Shown here piece by piece: positions 33,505-42,721 of a stretch of 64,000 nucleotides of DNA. Within the stretch, counting starts at the first letter, position 1. Each line of letters begins with the position of its first letter. Location of the stretch: NCBI RefSeq assembly GCF_036226445.1, contig NZ_CP108474.1, positions 5,518,001 through 5,582,000 of the forward strand, given 5' to 3'. The notes under the pieces are model-generated. The model was not told the origin of the DNA and made no database searches. It was given only the letters and a program-made list of their open reading frames with translations. This stretch comes from Streptomyces sp. NBC_01255 (GTDB lineage: Bacteria > Actinomycetota > Actinomycetes > Streptomycetales > Streptomycetaceae). The translations under genes were made by a program, and so were the position numbers.

Positions 33505-35136
33505 GTGAGTCAGCGCCGAAGGATCCCTCGCCTCATCGGATCACTCCTCCTGGTCGCCACCGCCGGTGTCGGCTGCGGCGAGGCCACCGCCGACACCGGA
33601 AGCGCCGACGGCAAGGCCGCCGCCGCCGAACCCGAGGTCCGCCCGCTGGGCCGCATCGTGCCCGTACCCGCATCCGTCACCCCCGAGGGCGAGCCGTACA
33701 CCCTCACCCACGCCACCCGCATCGGCATCGACGAGAGCTCCCGCGAGTCCCGGGCCGTCGGCCGCTACCTCGCCGGACTGCTCCGCCCCGCCACCGGCTT
33801 CCCGCTGCACATCGTCGACGAGGCCGCGGCCCGCGACGGCATCCGCCTCCGGCTCGACCCCGGTGCCGGCGAGCTCGGAGCCGAGGGCTACCGCCTCCGC
33901 TCCGGACCCGACGGCGTCACCCTCACCGCCCGCGAACCCGCCGGCCTCTTCCGCGGCGTCCAGACCCTCCGCCAGCAGCTGCCCTCCGCCGTCGAGCGCC
34001 GCTCCGTCCAGCCGGGCCCCTGGAAGATCGCCGGCGGCACGATCACCGACACCCCGCGCTACGCCTACCGGGGCGCGATGCTCGACGTCGCCCGCCACTT
34101 CTTCACCGTCGACGAGGTGAAGCGGTTCATCGACCAGCTCGCCCTCTACAAGATCAACACCCTGCATCTGCACCTCTCCGACGACCAGGGCTGGCGCATC
34201 GCCATCGACTCCTGGCCGCGCCTTGCCACGCACGGCGGCTCCACCGAGGTCGGCGGCGGAGGCGGCGGTTTCTACACGAAGGAGCAGTACAAGGAGATCG
34301 TGCGGTACGCGGCCTCCCGCTACCAGGAGGTCATCCCCGAGATCGACGTGCCGGGCCACACCTTCGCGGCCCTCTCCTCGTACGCCGAACTCAACTGCGA
34401 CGGCGTCGCCCCGCCCCTCTACACCGGCATCAAGGTCGGCCTCAGCTCCCTCTGCGTGCCCAAGGTCGTCACGTACGACTTCGTCGACGACGTGATCCGC
34501 GAGATCGCCGCCCTCACCCCCGGCCGCTACATCCACATCGGCGGCGACGAGGCCCACTCCACCAGCCACGCCGACTACGTGACCTTCATGGACAAGGTGC
34601 AGCCGCTCGTCGCCAAGTACGGCAAGACGGTCGTCGGCTGGCACCAGCTGACCGGCACGAAGCCCGTCGACGGCGCCCTCGTCCAGTACTGGGGCCTCGA
34701 CCGCACCCCGGCCGCCGAGAAGGAGCGGGTCGCCGCGGCCGCCCGGGACGGCGCGGGCCTGATCCTCTCGCCCGCCGACCGCTCCTACCTCGACATGAAG
34801 TACACGAAGGACACCCCGCTCGGCCTCGCCTGGGCCGGCACGGTCGAGGTCCAGCGGTCGTACGACTGGGACCCGGCGACGTACCTGCCGGGGGCCCCGG
34901 AGAGCGCGGTCCGGGGCGTCGAGGCCCCGCTGTGGACGGAAACCCTCGCCACGACGGACGACCTCGACGTGATGGCCTTCCCGCGCCTCCCGGGCCTGGC
35001 GGAACTGGGCTGGTCCCCGGCGGAGACCCACGACTGGGACACGTACAAGGTGCGGTTGGCGGAACAGGCCCCGCGCTTCGACGCACTGGGCATCGACTAC
35101 TACCGCTCGCCGCAGGTGCCCTGGCCGGGGGAGTAG
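33505..35136 (+). CDS. Secreted GH20 beta-N-acetylhexosaminidase, probable lipoprotein
   Basis: About 543 residues. The GTG at 33505 is preferred because AGGGGA lies 8 nt upstream; the ATG at 33499 is only 2 nt from it. The signal peptide (RLIGSLLLVATAGVGC) ends in a lipobox-like GVGC. A GH20b-type domain comes before the catalytic barrel, which starts near YRGAMLDVARHFFTVDEVKR. HLHLSDDQGWRIAI and the catalytic Asp-Glu pair in HIGGDEAHS (D348, E349) identify the family. It releases terminal GlcNAc from chito-oligosaccharides or glycans. A DasR-like site lies about 120 bp upstream. Confidence 0.93.
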   Translation: MSQRRRIPRLIGSLLLVATAGVGCGEATADTGSADGKAAAAEPEVRPLGRIVPVPASVTPEGEPYTLTHATRIGIDESSRESRAVGRYLAGLLRPATGFPLHIVDEAAARDGIRLRLDPGAGELGAEGYRLRSGPDGVTLTAREPAGLFRGVQTLRQQLPSAVERRSVQPGPWKIAGGTITDTPRYAYRGAMLDVARHFFTVDEVKRFIDQLALYKINTLHLHLSDDQGWRIAIDSWPRLATHGGSTEVGGGGGGFYTKEQYKEIVRYAASRYQEVIPEIDVPGHTFAALSSYAELNCDGVAPPLYTGIKVGLSSLCVPKVVTYDFVDDVIREIAALTPGRYIHIGGDEAHSTSHADYVTFMDKVQPLVAKYGKTVVGWHQLTGTKPVDGALVQYWGLDRTPAAEKERVAAAARDGAGLILSPADRSYLDMKYTKDTPLGLAWAGTVEVQRSYDWDPATYLPGAPESAVRGVEAPLWTETLATTDDLDVMAFPRLPGLAELGWSPAETHDWDTYKVRLAEQAPRFDALGIDYYRSPQVPWPGE

Positions 35137-35217
35137 CGCGTACGTCCGCACGGGAACGCCCTGTATCCGCTGAAGTGCGACGGCTTCGGCTTCGCAGGGC
35201 GCCGTGGACTCCGAGCG

Positions 35218-35904
35218 TCAGGGATGGCCGTTCCTCGCAGCAGACTGAGGCCCGGTCACTGCGGCACGCAGGCGCTCCATCTCCACGCTGCCCTCACTGC
35301 CGTCCTCACACGTCAACCGCACACGGCCGTCGGTACCGAGGGGCAGTGCCTCCTCAGGCCTGAACTCGAAGAGGGGCCGGCCGTCTTCTGCGGGACGCTC
35401 CGCCTGCGCGAGCAGCAGCACATAGCGGCCGGGCCGAGGAAGGTGCGTCTCGGATACCGGATACCACGTGAGGGCAGAGCCGGAGGAGGGGACGCCGTCG
35501 CCGTCCGTAAGGGCGCCGTCGATCTCGAAGCGGAAGGCCGAGCCCTCGGTGATGCCGTCGTCCATGGCGATGCCGCCCGCTCGCAGCTCCCCGTACACGG
35601 CCCGGAAGCCCGCCTGCTTGCCATCCTGGAGGTTGCGGACAGTGCTCTGCAGGCACTGCGCCGAGGCAGCCGGAAACTGTTCCTCCTGCCCCGCCATGCC
35701 CCTGAGCACGGCGGGGGCGCCCACCGCGGTCGCGATGAGCACCGCGGCGACGCCCGCTCCCACCCCCAGCCGCCGGCGCGCCAGCCGGCGCCGGGCGTGG
35801 GCGGTGAAGTCGGCGCCGGGTGTGGCGGGGGTGCCCGGCAGTTCCGCCGCGGCGGCGAGCAGGTGCTGCACCTGCTCCTCCTCGACATGCCGCTGGTCAG
35901 TCAT
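35218..35904 (-). CDS. Membrane protein, probable anti-sigma factor or sigma-associated protein
   Basis: 228 residues. A soluble N-terminus of about 45 residues (VEEEQVQHLLAAAAELPGTP), one transmembrane helix (LGVGAGVAAVLIATAVGAPA, about 46-68) and a C-terminal extracytoplasmic domain of about 160 residues with two cysteines (AQCLQSTVRN and RLTCEDGSEG). The ATG lies inside the end of the upstream sigma-factor gene (overlap of 8 bp), so it is translationally coupled to it, as is usual for anti-sigma factors. It has no ZAS zinc-binding motif, so any sigma binding would be non-canonical. Confidence 0.8.
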   Translation of the reverse strand: MTDQRHVEEEQVQHLLAAAAELPGTPATPGADFTAHARRRLARRRLGVGAGVAAVLIATAVGAPAVLRGMAGQEEQFPAASAQCLQSTVRNLQDGKQAGFRAVYGELRAGGIAMDDGITEGSAFRFEIDGALTDGDGVPSSGSALTWYPVSETHLPRPGRYVLLLAQAERPAEDGRPLFEFRPEEALPLGTDGRVRLTCEDGSEGSVEMERLRAAVTGPQSAARNGHP

Positions 35905-36424
35905 GGTCCACACTCCTGTCGCGGTCGTATGAGACGGCGGTGAGAAGACCCCCGTTGCGAAGGGCCGAAAGGGCACGAGCCGCGCGGCTCTTCACCGTGC
36001 CGGGGGAGCAGCCCAGGGCGTCGGCGATCTCTTCCTCGCTGAGCTGGTGGTAGTAGCGCAGCACGAGCACAGCCCGCTGAGCCGGCGGGAGGGTCTGTAA
36101 CACGTTGCGCACCGCCATGCCTGTTGCCGTCTGGTCTTCGTGGCCCGGAAGAGCGACCTCAGGCAGGTGCTCTGCCGGCATCTCGGCATGCCACCTCCGT
36201 CGGCGGTCCTTGACCAGCAACCGGACCATCGTGGTGCGCGTGTACGCCTCCGCGGCTTCCAGCCGCCCGATCCGGTGCCATGCGCGATAGGTACGCAACA
36301 GCGCCTCCTGCACGAGATCCTCGGCCCGCGTGCCGCCGCCCACCAGCAGCCTGGCCGTCCGCAGGAGTGAGGGGTAGCGCGCGCCCATGAACGCCGTGAA
36401 CGCCTCGTCCCTTCCGTTGCGCAT
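35897..36424 (-). CDS. SigE-family RNA polymerase sigma factor
   Basis: 175 residues from an ATG at 36422-36424, with GAGGAG eight nt upstream; the frame is open further but lacks a better start. Region 2 is visible (RNGRDEAFTAFMGARYPSLL, TRAEDLVQEALLRTYRAWHR) and region 4 (LPPAQRAVLVLRYYHQLSEE, IADALGCSPGTVKSRAARAL). This is the actinobacterial SigE-like ECF group, often encoded with a membrane partner as here. Promoter specificity is unknown. The following gene overlaps its stop and is the probable negative regulator. Confidence 0.9.
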   Translation of the reverse strand: MRNGRDEAFTAFMGARYPSLLRTARLLVGGGTRAEDLVQEALLRTYRAWHRIGRLEAAEAYTRTTMVRLLVKDRRRRWHAEMPAEHLPEVALPGHEDQTATGMAVRNVLQTLPPAQRAVLVLRYYHQLSEEEIADALGCSPGTVKSRAARALSALRNGGLLTAVSYDRDRSVDHD

Positions 36425-36576
36425 CCGTTCCACTCCTCGCTGGCCGCCATCCGGGTCCTTCACCCTGAGAGAGGACCTGGGTGGCGAGGAAGGTTCCATG
36501 GGGGCGAGTGAGCAACCGTGACCGTCAAGCCGAGCCGCCTGCTCATCCGTCAGGAACTCGACGGCCACCACGGCTC

Positions 36577-36981
36577 TCAGCTCACGATCCGACCCGGGTG
36601 TTCCTCGAGCCGGTACAGCTCGGGTACGGAGACCTTGATCGGCTCCTGGGTGGTCCGGGCGATCACGACGACCGCGGGCTCATCGGGGTCGGGGTTCTCC
36701 TCCCGGTGCGGGACGAACGGGGGGACGAGGAAGAAATCTCCCGGGTTGGCGGCGAGCCGTACCTCCTGTGTGCCGTCGTGATAGACGAACACGGGGTGCC
36801 CGCTGACCACGTAGATCCCGGCCTCCGAGTCGCCGTGATGATGGTTGTCCGTCGAGCTCAGCGGCGGGTTCTCCACCAGGCCCATCCAGAGTCTCTTCGA
36901 ACCGACCGTGCGTCCGCTGATGGCGGCGAATCCGGCCGGCTCGCCGGAGCCGACGTGGTGGACGCGGTTGTTGATCGTCAT
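36577..36981 (-). CDS. Cupin-domain protein
   Basis: 134 residues forming a single small beta-barrel. Cupin motif 1 is visible as NHHHGDSEAGIYVVSGHPVF (His, His and Glu metal ligands) and motif 2 as PGDFFLVPPFVPHREENP with its late His. Such proteins range from sugar isomerases and dioxygenases to small-molecule sensors; no further clue is present. A 7-bp-arm inverted repeat (37031-37046) lies about 50 bp upstream of the start and may be its operator. The upstream lipoprotein gene is separated by a small hairpin, so the cupin is likely its own unit. Confidence 0.88.
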   Translation of the reverse strand: MTINNRVHHVGSGEPAGFAAISGRTVGSKRLWMGLVENPPLSSTDNHHHGDSEAGIYVVSGHPVFVYHDGTQEVRLAANPGDFFLVPPFVPHREENPDPDEPAVVVIARTTQEPIKVSVPELYRLEEHPGRIVS

Positions 36982-37030
36982 TGCGCAGCCTCTCGGTTTC
37001 GATCACCTTGACCGAGACCAGGCTGCGACT

Positions 37031-37046
37031 CCCGTACAGGTACGGG
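37031..37046. promoter_or_regulatory. Inverted repeat upstream of the cupin gene
   Basis: CCCGTAC at 37031-37037 and GTACGGG at 37040-37046 form a palindrome 50 bp before the cupin start, in the position of a promoter-proximal operator. No regulator gene is adjacent. Confidence 0.4.
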
Positions 37047-37054
37047 CAATTACT

Positions 37055-37071
37055 CTTGCCGTTCCGGCAAG
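37055..37071 (-). terminator. Small hairpin after the lipoprotein gene
   Basis: CTTGCC (37055-37060) pairs with GGCAAG (37066-37071) over a 5-nt loop, eight bases beyond the stop of the lipoprotein gene on the minus strand. Short, so only a weak terminator candidate. Confidence 0.4.
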
Positions 37072-37078
37072 ACACTCC

Positions 37079-37444
37079 CTAGGCGCAGATGCGTTTGAAG
37101 GCACTCGCACCCGGCCGGGCGCGGAACGTCACCTCATGCCCGGCATCGTCGGTGAAGACGGCCTCCGTCGCGGACGTCACGGTCATCGTGCCGCGCTGGG
37201 TGGGGTTGCCCCACCCGTCGGGCGGGTTTCCCGAGCCGTCGGAGAGCGGGGTCTCCGCTTCGAAGTACGTCGAGCCGATACGGGCCTCGTCGATTCCGCA
37301 ATGTGTGTAGAGCTCGAAGGGAATCGTCCGGCCGGACGGCGTCGCCCGGACGGCCTCCGCGCCCGGGCCGGCCTTGGTGCAGCCCGTGAGCACCCCGGTG
37401 ACCAGCGCGACGGCGAAGACGATGTGTCCAGCTCTGGCAGCCAT
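37079..37444 (-). CDS. Small secreted lipoprotein of unknown function
   Basis: 121 residues. The type II signal peptide (AGHIVFAVALVTGVLTGC) has a clear lipobox LTGC, with C22 lipidated. The mature part is a compact beta-rich domain with two further cysteines (ELYTHCGIDEARIG and the terminal KRICA), likely disulphide-linked. IPFELYTHCGIDEARIG is a pattern I have seen in several small actinobacterial lipoproteins of unknown role. It is located between the cupin gene and the desD terminator, same strand as both, with no obvious functional link. Confidence 0.8.
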   Translation of the reverse strand: MAARAGHIVFAVALVTGVLTGCTKAGPGAEAVRATPSGRTIPFELYTHCGIDEARIGSTYFEAETPLSDGSGNPPDGWGNPTQRGTMTVTSATEAVFTDDAGHEVTFRARPGASAFKRICA

Positions 37445-37491
37445 GGACGTTCGACGTCCGGACCACGTCGACGGTTCCCCGCCTCACGGCC

Positions 37492-37530
37492 GCGAGCCCC
37501 GTCGGAGGACCGTACTCCGGCGGGGCTCGC
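37492..37530 (-). terminator. Terminator of the desABCD operon
   Basis: A 16-bp stem (37492-37507 with 37515-37530, one G-U pair) lies 19 bp beyond the desD stop on the minus strand. Confidence 0.85.
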
Positions 37531-37548
37531 AGCAGTCTGGGGGGCGGG

Positions 37549-39339
37549 TCAGGCGAAGCGGGCGATCGGGTTGGCCAGGTCGCCGACGAGCTGGAGGGCT
37601 GCCGACGGGTCCGACAGGTCGACCATCTGCTTGTTGTTGCGCAGCTGGAGGCGGTTGAGCGCCGACAGGGCGAAGGTCTCCTCGAACATGTCGTACTGGG
37701 CGAACTTGTCCGCCAGTTCCGGCTTCGCGTGCTCGTAGCCGCGTACGCACTCCGCCACCGTCCGCCAGAAGTCGTCCTCCGCGAGGACGCCCTCCGTCGC
37801 CAGCGTCGCCGCCAGGAAGCGGAAGAAGCAGTCGAAGACGTCCGTGAAGACCGAGAGGAGCTTCATGTCCTCCGGGATCTCGGCGCGGACGCGCTCCACC
37901 GCCGGCGGCAGGACCGCCGTCGGGTCCATGACGACGATCTCCTCGGCGATGTCCTTGAAGATCGCGCGGGAGACCGCGCCCTGCTCGTCGAGGACGAGGA
38001 TCACGTTCTCGCCGTGCGGCATGAACGCCAGGTCGTAGGCGTAGAAGCTGTGCAGGATCGGGAGGAGGTAGGCGTCCAGGTACTGGCGGAGCCAGTCCGT
38101 CGGCGCGACGCCCGACTCCTTGATCAGGGCGCCCGCGAAGGACGCGCCCGTGTGGTCCACGTGGAGGAGGGAGGCCATCGTCGCCAGGCGCTCGCCCTCG
38201 GCGAGCGACGGCACCGGGGACTCGCGCCACAGCGCGGCCAGCATCTTGCGGTACGGGGAGTAGCGGTCGGTCGCGGCCTCGTACTCCATGTGCCGGTAGC
38301 CGACCGCCGCCCGCTCGCGGATGATCGAGAAGCGGGCCGACCGGAAGGTCGCGTCCGACTCGATCAGGGTGTGCAGCCAGTCGTTGATCGCCGGCGTGGC
38401 CTCCATGTACGCGGCCGACAGGCCCCGCATGAAGCCCATGTTGAGGACCGAGAGGGCCGTCTTGACGTAGTGCTTGGCCGGGTCCGAGGCGTTGAAGAAC
38501 GTACGGATCGACTGCTGCGCCAGGTACGTGTCGTCGCCCTCGCCCAGGTAGACGAGGCGCTGCTGCGCGACCTCGGCCGCGAAGGTGACGGACAGCTTGT
38601 TCCACCACTGCCAGGGGTGGACCGGCATCAGGAGGTAGTTCGCCAGGTCCAGGCCGCGGGCCGCGAGGGTCGCGGCGAAGGCGTCCACCGTCACGTCGCC
38701 GAGTTCGGTGCGTACGAACGTCTCGTAGTCGATGCCCGCGCCGGCGGTGAAGGTGGTGCGGTCGCGCCGTGCCGCCAGCCAGATCAGGTGGATGTCGCTC
38801 GCGGCCTCCGGGGCGTACGCCCGGAACTCGTCGACGCCGAAGCCGAGCCGGCCGTTGTTGGCGACGAAGCAGGGGTGGCCCTCGGTCATCCCGGTCTCGA
38901 TCGCCTGGAAGCCGGCGTGCGCCAGTTCGGCGGAGGTGACCGGGGGCTTCGTCGACTTGTAGGCCGTGCCGGCCAGGGTGGAGGAGATCTCTTCCAGGTA
39001 GACCGGCAGGATCTCGTCGCTGAGGCCGAGGGCGCCGCGCAGCTCGGTGATGAACTGGAGCGCGTCGAGCGGGAGCTGCTCGTCGCCGCGGTGCTTGCTG
39101 ATCGAGTCGGGGTAGACCTGCCAGTGGTCCAGCGCGAACCGGTCGGCGGTGAAGCGGTACTCGGTCGTGCCGTCGTCGCTGAAGACCTTGTAGCGGCTCT
39201 CGCCCAGCTCCTGCGGGTTGAGGAGCCGCTCGTGGGCGAACTCGGCGAGGCCCTTGCGGATCAGCGCGCGGTTGGCGGTCGCCCAGCGGCCGGGGGTGAG
39301 GTGGGCCACGGGGTCGGGGGAGTGGTTGATCGTGCTCAT
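37549..39339 (-). CDS. desD: DesD, NIS siderophore synthetase (desferrioxamine)
   Basis: 596 residues, IucA/IucC family, which uses ATP to join and cyclise N-hydroxy-N-succinylcadaverine units into desferrioxamine E and related products. Characteristic segments are EGHPCFVANNGRLGFGVDEF, LMPVHPWQWWNKLSVTFAAE, FFNASDPAKHYVKTALSVLN and MPHGENVILVLDEQGAVSRA. The ATG overlaps the desC stop as ATGA. Last gene of desABCD; a strong hairpin follows. Repressed by iron through the box upstream of desA by inference. Confidence 0.97.
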   Translation of the reverse strand: MSTINHSPDPVAHLTPGRWATANRALIRKGLAEFAHERLLNPQELGESRYKVFSDDGTTEYRFTADRFALDHWQVYPDSISKHRGDEQLPLDALQFITELRGALGLSDEILPVYLEEISSTLAGTAYKSTKPPVTSAELAHAGFQAIETGMTEGHPCFVANNGRLGFGVDEFRAYAPEAASDIHLIWLAARRDRTTFTAGAGIDYETFVRTELGDVTVDAFAATLAARGLDLANYLLMPVHPWQWWNKLSVTFAAEVAQQRLVYLGEGDDTYLAQQSIRTFFNASDPAKHYVKTALSVLNMGFMRGLSAAYMEATPAINDWLHTLIESDATFRSARFSIIRERAAVGYRHMEYEAATDRYSPYRKMLAALWRESPVPSLAEGERLATMASLLHVDHTGASFAGALIKESGVAPTDWLRQYLDAYLLPILHSFYAYDLAFMPHGENVILVLDEQGAVSRAIFKDIAEEIVVMDPTAVLPPAVERVRAEIPEDMKLLSVFTDVFDCFFRFLAATLATEGVLAEDDFWRTVAECVRGYEHAKPELADKFAQYDMFEETFALSALNRLQLRNNKQMVDLSDPSAALQLVGDLANPIARFA

Positions 39340-39866
39340 ATCGACACCGCCACGGCCGCCTCGAACTGTTCCCGGGTGCAGAAGCTCAGCAGCGCCTTCT
39401 TCTCCGGCTTCTGGATCTCGCGCTCGGGGACGAAGCCCACGGCCTCGTTGAGCGCGTGGACGGCCTTGTTGGACACGTCCGGCTCGACGACCACGCGGGC
39501 GGTCGCCGGGTCGGCGAACAGCTCCGCCATCACGGCGGTGATCACCTTGCGGGTGAAGCCGTGCACCGGGGTGTCGGTGGGGGCCACGAGGAAGTGCATG
39601 CCGACGTCGCCGGGGAGCGGGTCGTAGAGGCCGACCAGCTCCAGGTGGGTGGGGTCGTAGCGCTCCATGAGGATGGCGGGGACCTCGTCGACCAGGCCGA
39701 TGAAGGCCTGGTGGTGCGGGTTGGCGGCGAACGCCATGTACTCGCGCTCGACGTCCTCCAGTCTCGCGTCCTGCATCATCCAGAAGGCGGCCTTGGGGTG
39801 GGTGACCCAGGCGTGGATCAGCTCCGCGTCCTTGAGGGGATCGAGCGGGCGGAAGCGGATGGTCAT
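39336..39866 (-). CDS. desC: DesC, GNAT N-acyltransferase (desferrioxamine)
   Basis: 176 residues of the siderophore-type GNAT fold (IucB/AlcB-like), which acylates N-hydroxycadaverine with succinyl-CoA or acetyl-CoA. Segments include [60 protein letters not shown] and [20 protein letters not shown], where the Asn is typical of the CoA-binding region. It overlaps desB upstream and desD downstream by 4 bp each, indicating tight translational coupling. Confidence 0.95.
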   Translation of the reverse strand: MTIRFRPLDPLKDAELIHAWVTHPKAAFWMMQDARLEDVEREYMAFAANPHHQAFIGLVDEVPAILMERYDPTHLELVGLYDPLPGDVGMHFLVAPTDTPVHGFTRKVITAVMAELFADPATARVVVEPDVSNKAVHALNEAVGFVPEREIQKPEKKALLSFCTREQFEAAVAVSI

Positions 39867-41146
39867 GCGGCGAACTCCTGGAAAGCGATGGTCTTCTCGA
39901 CGGGGTAGTACTCGGAGCCCAGCATCTCCCCGATGATGTACGCGTTGCGATACGCCCCCATGCCCAGGTCGGGCGCGGTGATCGAGTGGGTGTGCACGGC
40001 GGCGTTCTGGAGGAAGATGCCGCGGCCGGTCGTGTCGATCGAGTAGTTACGGGCCACGTCGAAGCGGCCCTGGCCGTCCCAGCGGATGCGGTCGTGGACC
40101 GGCTCCAGGAAGGCGGGGGCGGCGTACTTGTACCCGGTGGCGAGGATCAGGCCCTCGGTGTCGAGGGTGAAGTCCTTCTCCTGCTCCTCCTGGCGGAAGC
40201 CGAGCGTGTACGTGCCGCTGGTGTCGTCGTACGCGGCGGCGTGCAGCGCGGAGTTGGTCAGGAGACGGGTGGGGACGGGCCCGGCGAGGTTCTTCTGGTA
40301 GAGCAGGTCGAAGATGGCGTCGATGAGCTCGCCGTCGATGCCCTTGAAGAGGCCCTTCTGCTGGGTCTCCAGGCGGTAGCGGGTCTGCTCGGGGAGCGCG
40401 TGGAAGTAGTCCACGTACTCCGGGGAGGTCATCTCCAGGGTGAGCTTGGTGTATTCGAGGGGGAAGAAGCGGGCGGAGCGGGTCACCCAGTTGAGCTTGT
40501 AGCCGTGGACGTCGATCTCCGACAGGAGGTCGTAGTAGATCTCCGCCGCGCTCTGGCCGCTGCCGACCAGGGTGATCGACTTCTTCTTCTGGAGCGCCTC
40601 CTTGTTCGGGAGGTAGCGCGAGTTGTGGATCAGGTCGCCGCCGAGGTTCGCGCAGGTCTCCGGGACGTACGGCGGGGTGCCGGTGCCGAGGACGATCCGG
40701 CGGGCGCGGAAGGTCTCCCCGGCCTCGGTGGTGACGACGTACACCTGCGCGGTCTCGTCGAAGGTGACGGAGGCGACGGTCGTCGACCAGCGGACCGAGG
40801 TCAGCTTTCCGGCGGCCCAGCGGCAGTAGTCGTTGTACTCGGTCCGCAGCGGGTAGAAGTTCTCGCGGATGTAGAACGAGTACAGCCGGCCCTTCTCCTT
40901 CAGGTAGTTGAGGAAGGAGTACGGGGACGTCGGGTCGGCCATGGTGACCAGGTCCGACATGAACGGCGTCTGGAGGTGGGCGCCTTCGAGGAACATCCCC
41001 GAGTGCCACTCGAAGTCCGGCTTGGACTCCAGGAAGAGACCGTTCAGGTGGTCGATGGGCTCCGCCAGGCAGGCGAGTCCGAGGTTGAACGGGCCGAGCC
41101 CGATGCCGATGAAGTCGTACGTCTCGGTCGTCTCAGGCGTGGACAA
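39863..41146 (-). CDS. desB: DesB, cadaverine N-hydroxylase (flavin monooxygenase)
   Basis: 427 residues, the lysine/ornithine N-hydroxylase family, here expected to hydroxylate cadaverine. The FAD loop is [20 protein letters not shown], the NADPH loop [20 protein letters not shown] and the C-terminal motif [20 protein letters not shown]. The start is an unusual TTG at 41144-41146, supported by GGGAGAG five nt upstream and by the immediate match to the family N-terminus. It overlaps the end of desA by 14 bp. Confidence 0.96.
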   Translation of the reverse strand: MSTPETTETYDFIGIGLGPFNLGLACLAEPIDHLNGLFLESKPDFEWHSGMFLEGAHLQTPFMSDLVTMADPTSPYSFLNYLKEKGRLYSFYIRENFYPLRTEYNDYCRWAAGKLTSVRWSTTVASVTFDETAQVYVVTTEAGETFRARRIVLGTGTPPYVPETCANLGGDLIHNSRYLPNKEALQKKKSITLVGSGQSAAEIYYDLLSEIDVHGYKLNWVTRSARFFPLEYTKLTLEMTSPEYVDYFHALPEQTRYRLETQQKGLFKGIDGELIDAIFDLLYQKNLAGPVPTRLLTNSALHAAAYDDTSGTYTLGFRQEEQEKDFTLDTEGLILATGYKYAAPAFLEPVHDRIRWDGQGRFDVARNYSIDTTGRGIFLQNAAVHTHSITAPDLGMGAYRNAYIIGEMLGSEYYPVEKTIAFQEFAA

Positions 41147-42572
41147 GGGTCTCTCCCAGGTACTGCTCGGCGTGGCCGGCGATCAGGTCGAGGACGGCGG
41201 TGATGTCGGCCGCGGTCGTCTCGGGGTTGAGCAGGGTGAACTTGAGGTACTGGCGGCCGTCGACCTTGGTGCCGGCGACGACGGCCTCGCCGGAGGCGAA
41301 GAGCGCCTTGCGGGCGTAGAGGTTGGCCCGGTCGATCTCGGCGGGCGAGGTGACGGCCTCGGGGATGTAGCGGTAGACGAGGGTGGAGAGCTGCGGCTCG
41401 ACGACGACGTCGTAGCGCGGGTCGGCGGCGAGCAGTGCGAAGCCCTCCCGGGCCAGGTCGCAGACCTCGTCGAAGAGCTCGCCGACGCCGTCGGCGCCCA
41501 TCACGCGCAGCGTCATCCAGAGCTTGAGCGCGTCGAACCGGCGGGTCGTCTGGAGCGACTTGTCGACCTGGTTGGGGATCAGCTCGGTGACCGCGCGGCG
41601 CGGGTTGAGGTAGTCCGCGTGGTACGTCGCGTGGCGCAGCGTGGCGCCGTCGCGGACCAGGAGCGCGGAGGAACTCACCGGCTGGAAGAAGGACTTGTGG
41701 TAGTCGACCGTGACCGAGTCGGCCCGCTCGATGCCGTCCAGGAGGTGGCGGCGGGTGCGGGACGCCAGCAGTCCGCAGCCGTAGGCCGCGTCGACGTGCA
41801 TCCAGGCGCCGTACTCGTCGGCGAGGGCGGCGACCTCGGGCAGCGGGTCGATGGAGCCGAAGTCGGTGGTGCCGGCGGTGGCGACGATCGCCATCGGGGT
41901 CAGGCCCTCGGCGCGGCAGGCCTCCAGCTCGGCGGCGAGGACGACGGACTGCATGCGCTTGTCGCGGTCGACCGGGATGGAGATGACGGCGTCGGCGCCG
42001 AGGCCGAGGAGGGTGGCCGACTTCTGGACGCTGAAGTGGCTGCACTCGGAGGAGAAGATGCGGAGCCTGGACAGGTCGTCGGTCTTCGCCTCCTCGCGGG
42101 CCAGCAGCATGGCCTGGAGGTTGGACTGCGTGCCGCCGCTGGTGAACACACCGTCCGCGGCGGGGCCGAAGCCGATCCGGCCGGTCGTCCAGTCGATCAG
42201 CTTCCGCTCGATGAGGGTGCCGCCGGCGCTCTGGTCCCAGGTGTCGAGCGAGGAGTTGACGGCCGAGAGGACGGCCTCGCCGAGGACGGCGGGGATGACC
42301 ACCGGGCAGTTGAGGTGGCCCAGGTAGCGGGGGTGGTGGAAGTAGACGGCGTCGCGGAGGTAGACGCTCTCCAGCTCGTCGAGGGCGGCGGAGGAGTCAC
42401 CGAGCGGCCGGTCGAGGTCGACGGCGTCGATGACGGGGGCCAGTTCGGCGGGCGTCACGCCGCTGAACGGGCGGCGCGTCGTGGCGAGTTTGTTCGCCAC
42501 CCGCTCGACTCCTTCGGTGACGGAGCGCCGGTAGCTCTCCGCCGTGGCGTCGTTGAGCAGGTGGGAGCGCAT
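41133..42572 (-). CDS. desA: DesA, PLP-dependent lysine decarboxylase (desferrioxamine)
   Basis: 479 residues of the group II PLP decarboxylase family, producing cadaverine from lysine as the first step of desferrioxamine synthesis. The core is visible as [40 protein letters not shown] and the PLP lysine in [13 protein letters not shown]. First gene of desABCD. The promoter region immediately upstream carries a 19-bp iron box (42631-42649), so the operon should be silent under iron sufficiency. Confidence 0.97.
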   Translation of the reverse strand: MRSHLLNDATAESYRRSVTEGVERVANKLATTRRPFSGVTPAELAPVIDAVDLDRPLGDSSAALDELESVYLRDAVYFHHPRYLGHLNCPVVIPAVLGEAVLSAVNSSLDTWDQSAGGTLIERKLIDWTTGRIGFGPAADGVFTSGGTQSNLQAMLLAREEAKTDDLSRLRIFSSECSHFSVQKSATLLGLGADAVISIPVDRDKRMQSVVLAAELEACRAEGLTPMAIVATAGTTDFGSIDPLPEVAALADEYGAWMHVDAAYGCGLLASRTRRHLLDGIERADSVTVDYHKSFFQPVSSSALLVRDGATLRHATYHADYLNPRRAVTELIPNQVDKSLQTTRRFDALKLWMTLRVMGADGVGELFDEVCDLAREGFALLAADPRYDVVVEPQLSTLVYRYIPEAVTSPAEIDRANLYARKALFASGEAVVAGTKVDGRQYLKFTLLNPETTAADITAVLDLIAGHAEQYLGETLVHA

Positions 42573-42630
42573 GTGGGGGCCCTTTCGGGAGAAACGCTGA
42601 GGGATGCCGCTGAGGGATGCGGTGTAAAAG

Positions 42631-42649
42631 TAAGGTTAGCCTAACCTAA
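42631..42649. promoter_or_regulatory. Iron box (DmdR1/IdeR type) upstream of desA
   Basis: TAAGGTTAGCCTAACCTAA is a 19-bp interrupted palindrome matching the DtxR/IdeR/DmdR1 consensus. It lies 59 bp before the desA start codon, placing it over the likely promoter. Confidence 0.95.
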
Positions 42650-42657
42650 TTTTGGAA

Positions 42658-42699
42658 CGCAATGACCCCCCAACCCGTCAGGGCTGGGGGGTCATTGCG
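42658..42699. terminator. Hairpin between desF and the desA promoter
   Basis: Stem 42658-42672 pairs with 42685-42699 (15 bp, perfect) around a 12-nt loop. It lies 22 bp beyond the desF stop on the minus strand, insulating the uptake unit from the biosynthetic unit. Confidence 0.88.
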
Positions 42700-42721
42700 G
42701 AAGGGGAGGGCCCTCTGCCGG

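Noticed and set aside
36425..36571. Longer N-terminus for the sigma factor.
   Set aside because: The ATG at 36424 has a strong ribosome-binding site and fits the family start.
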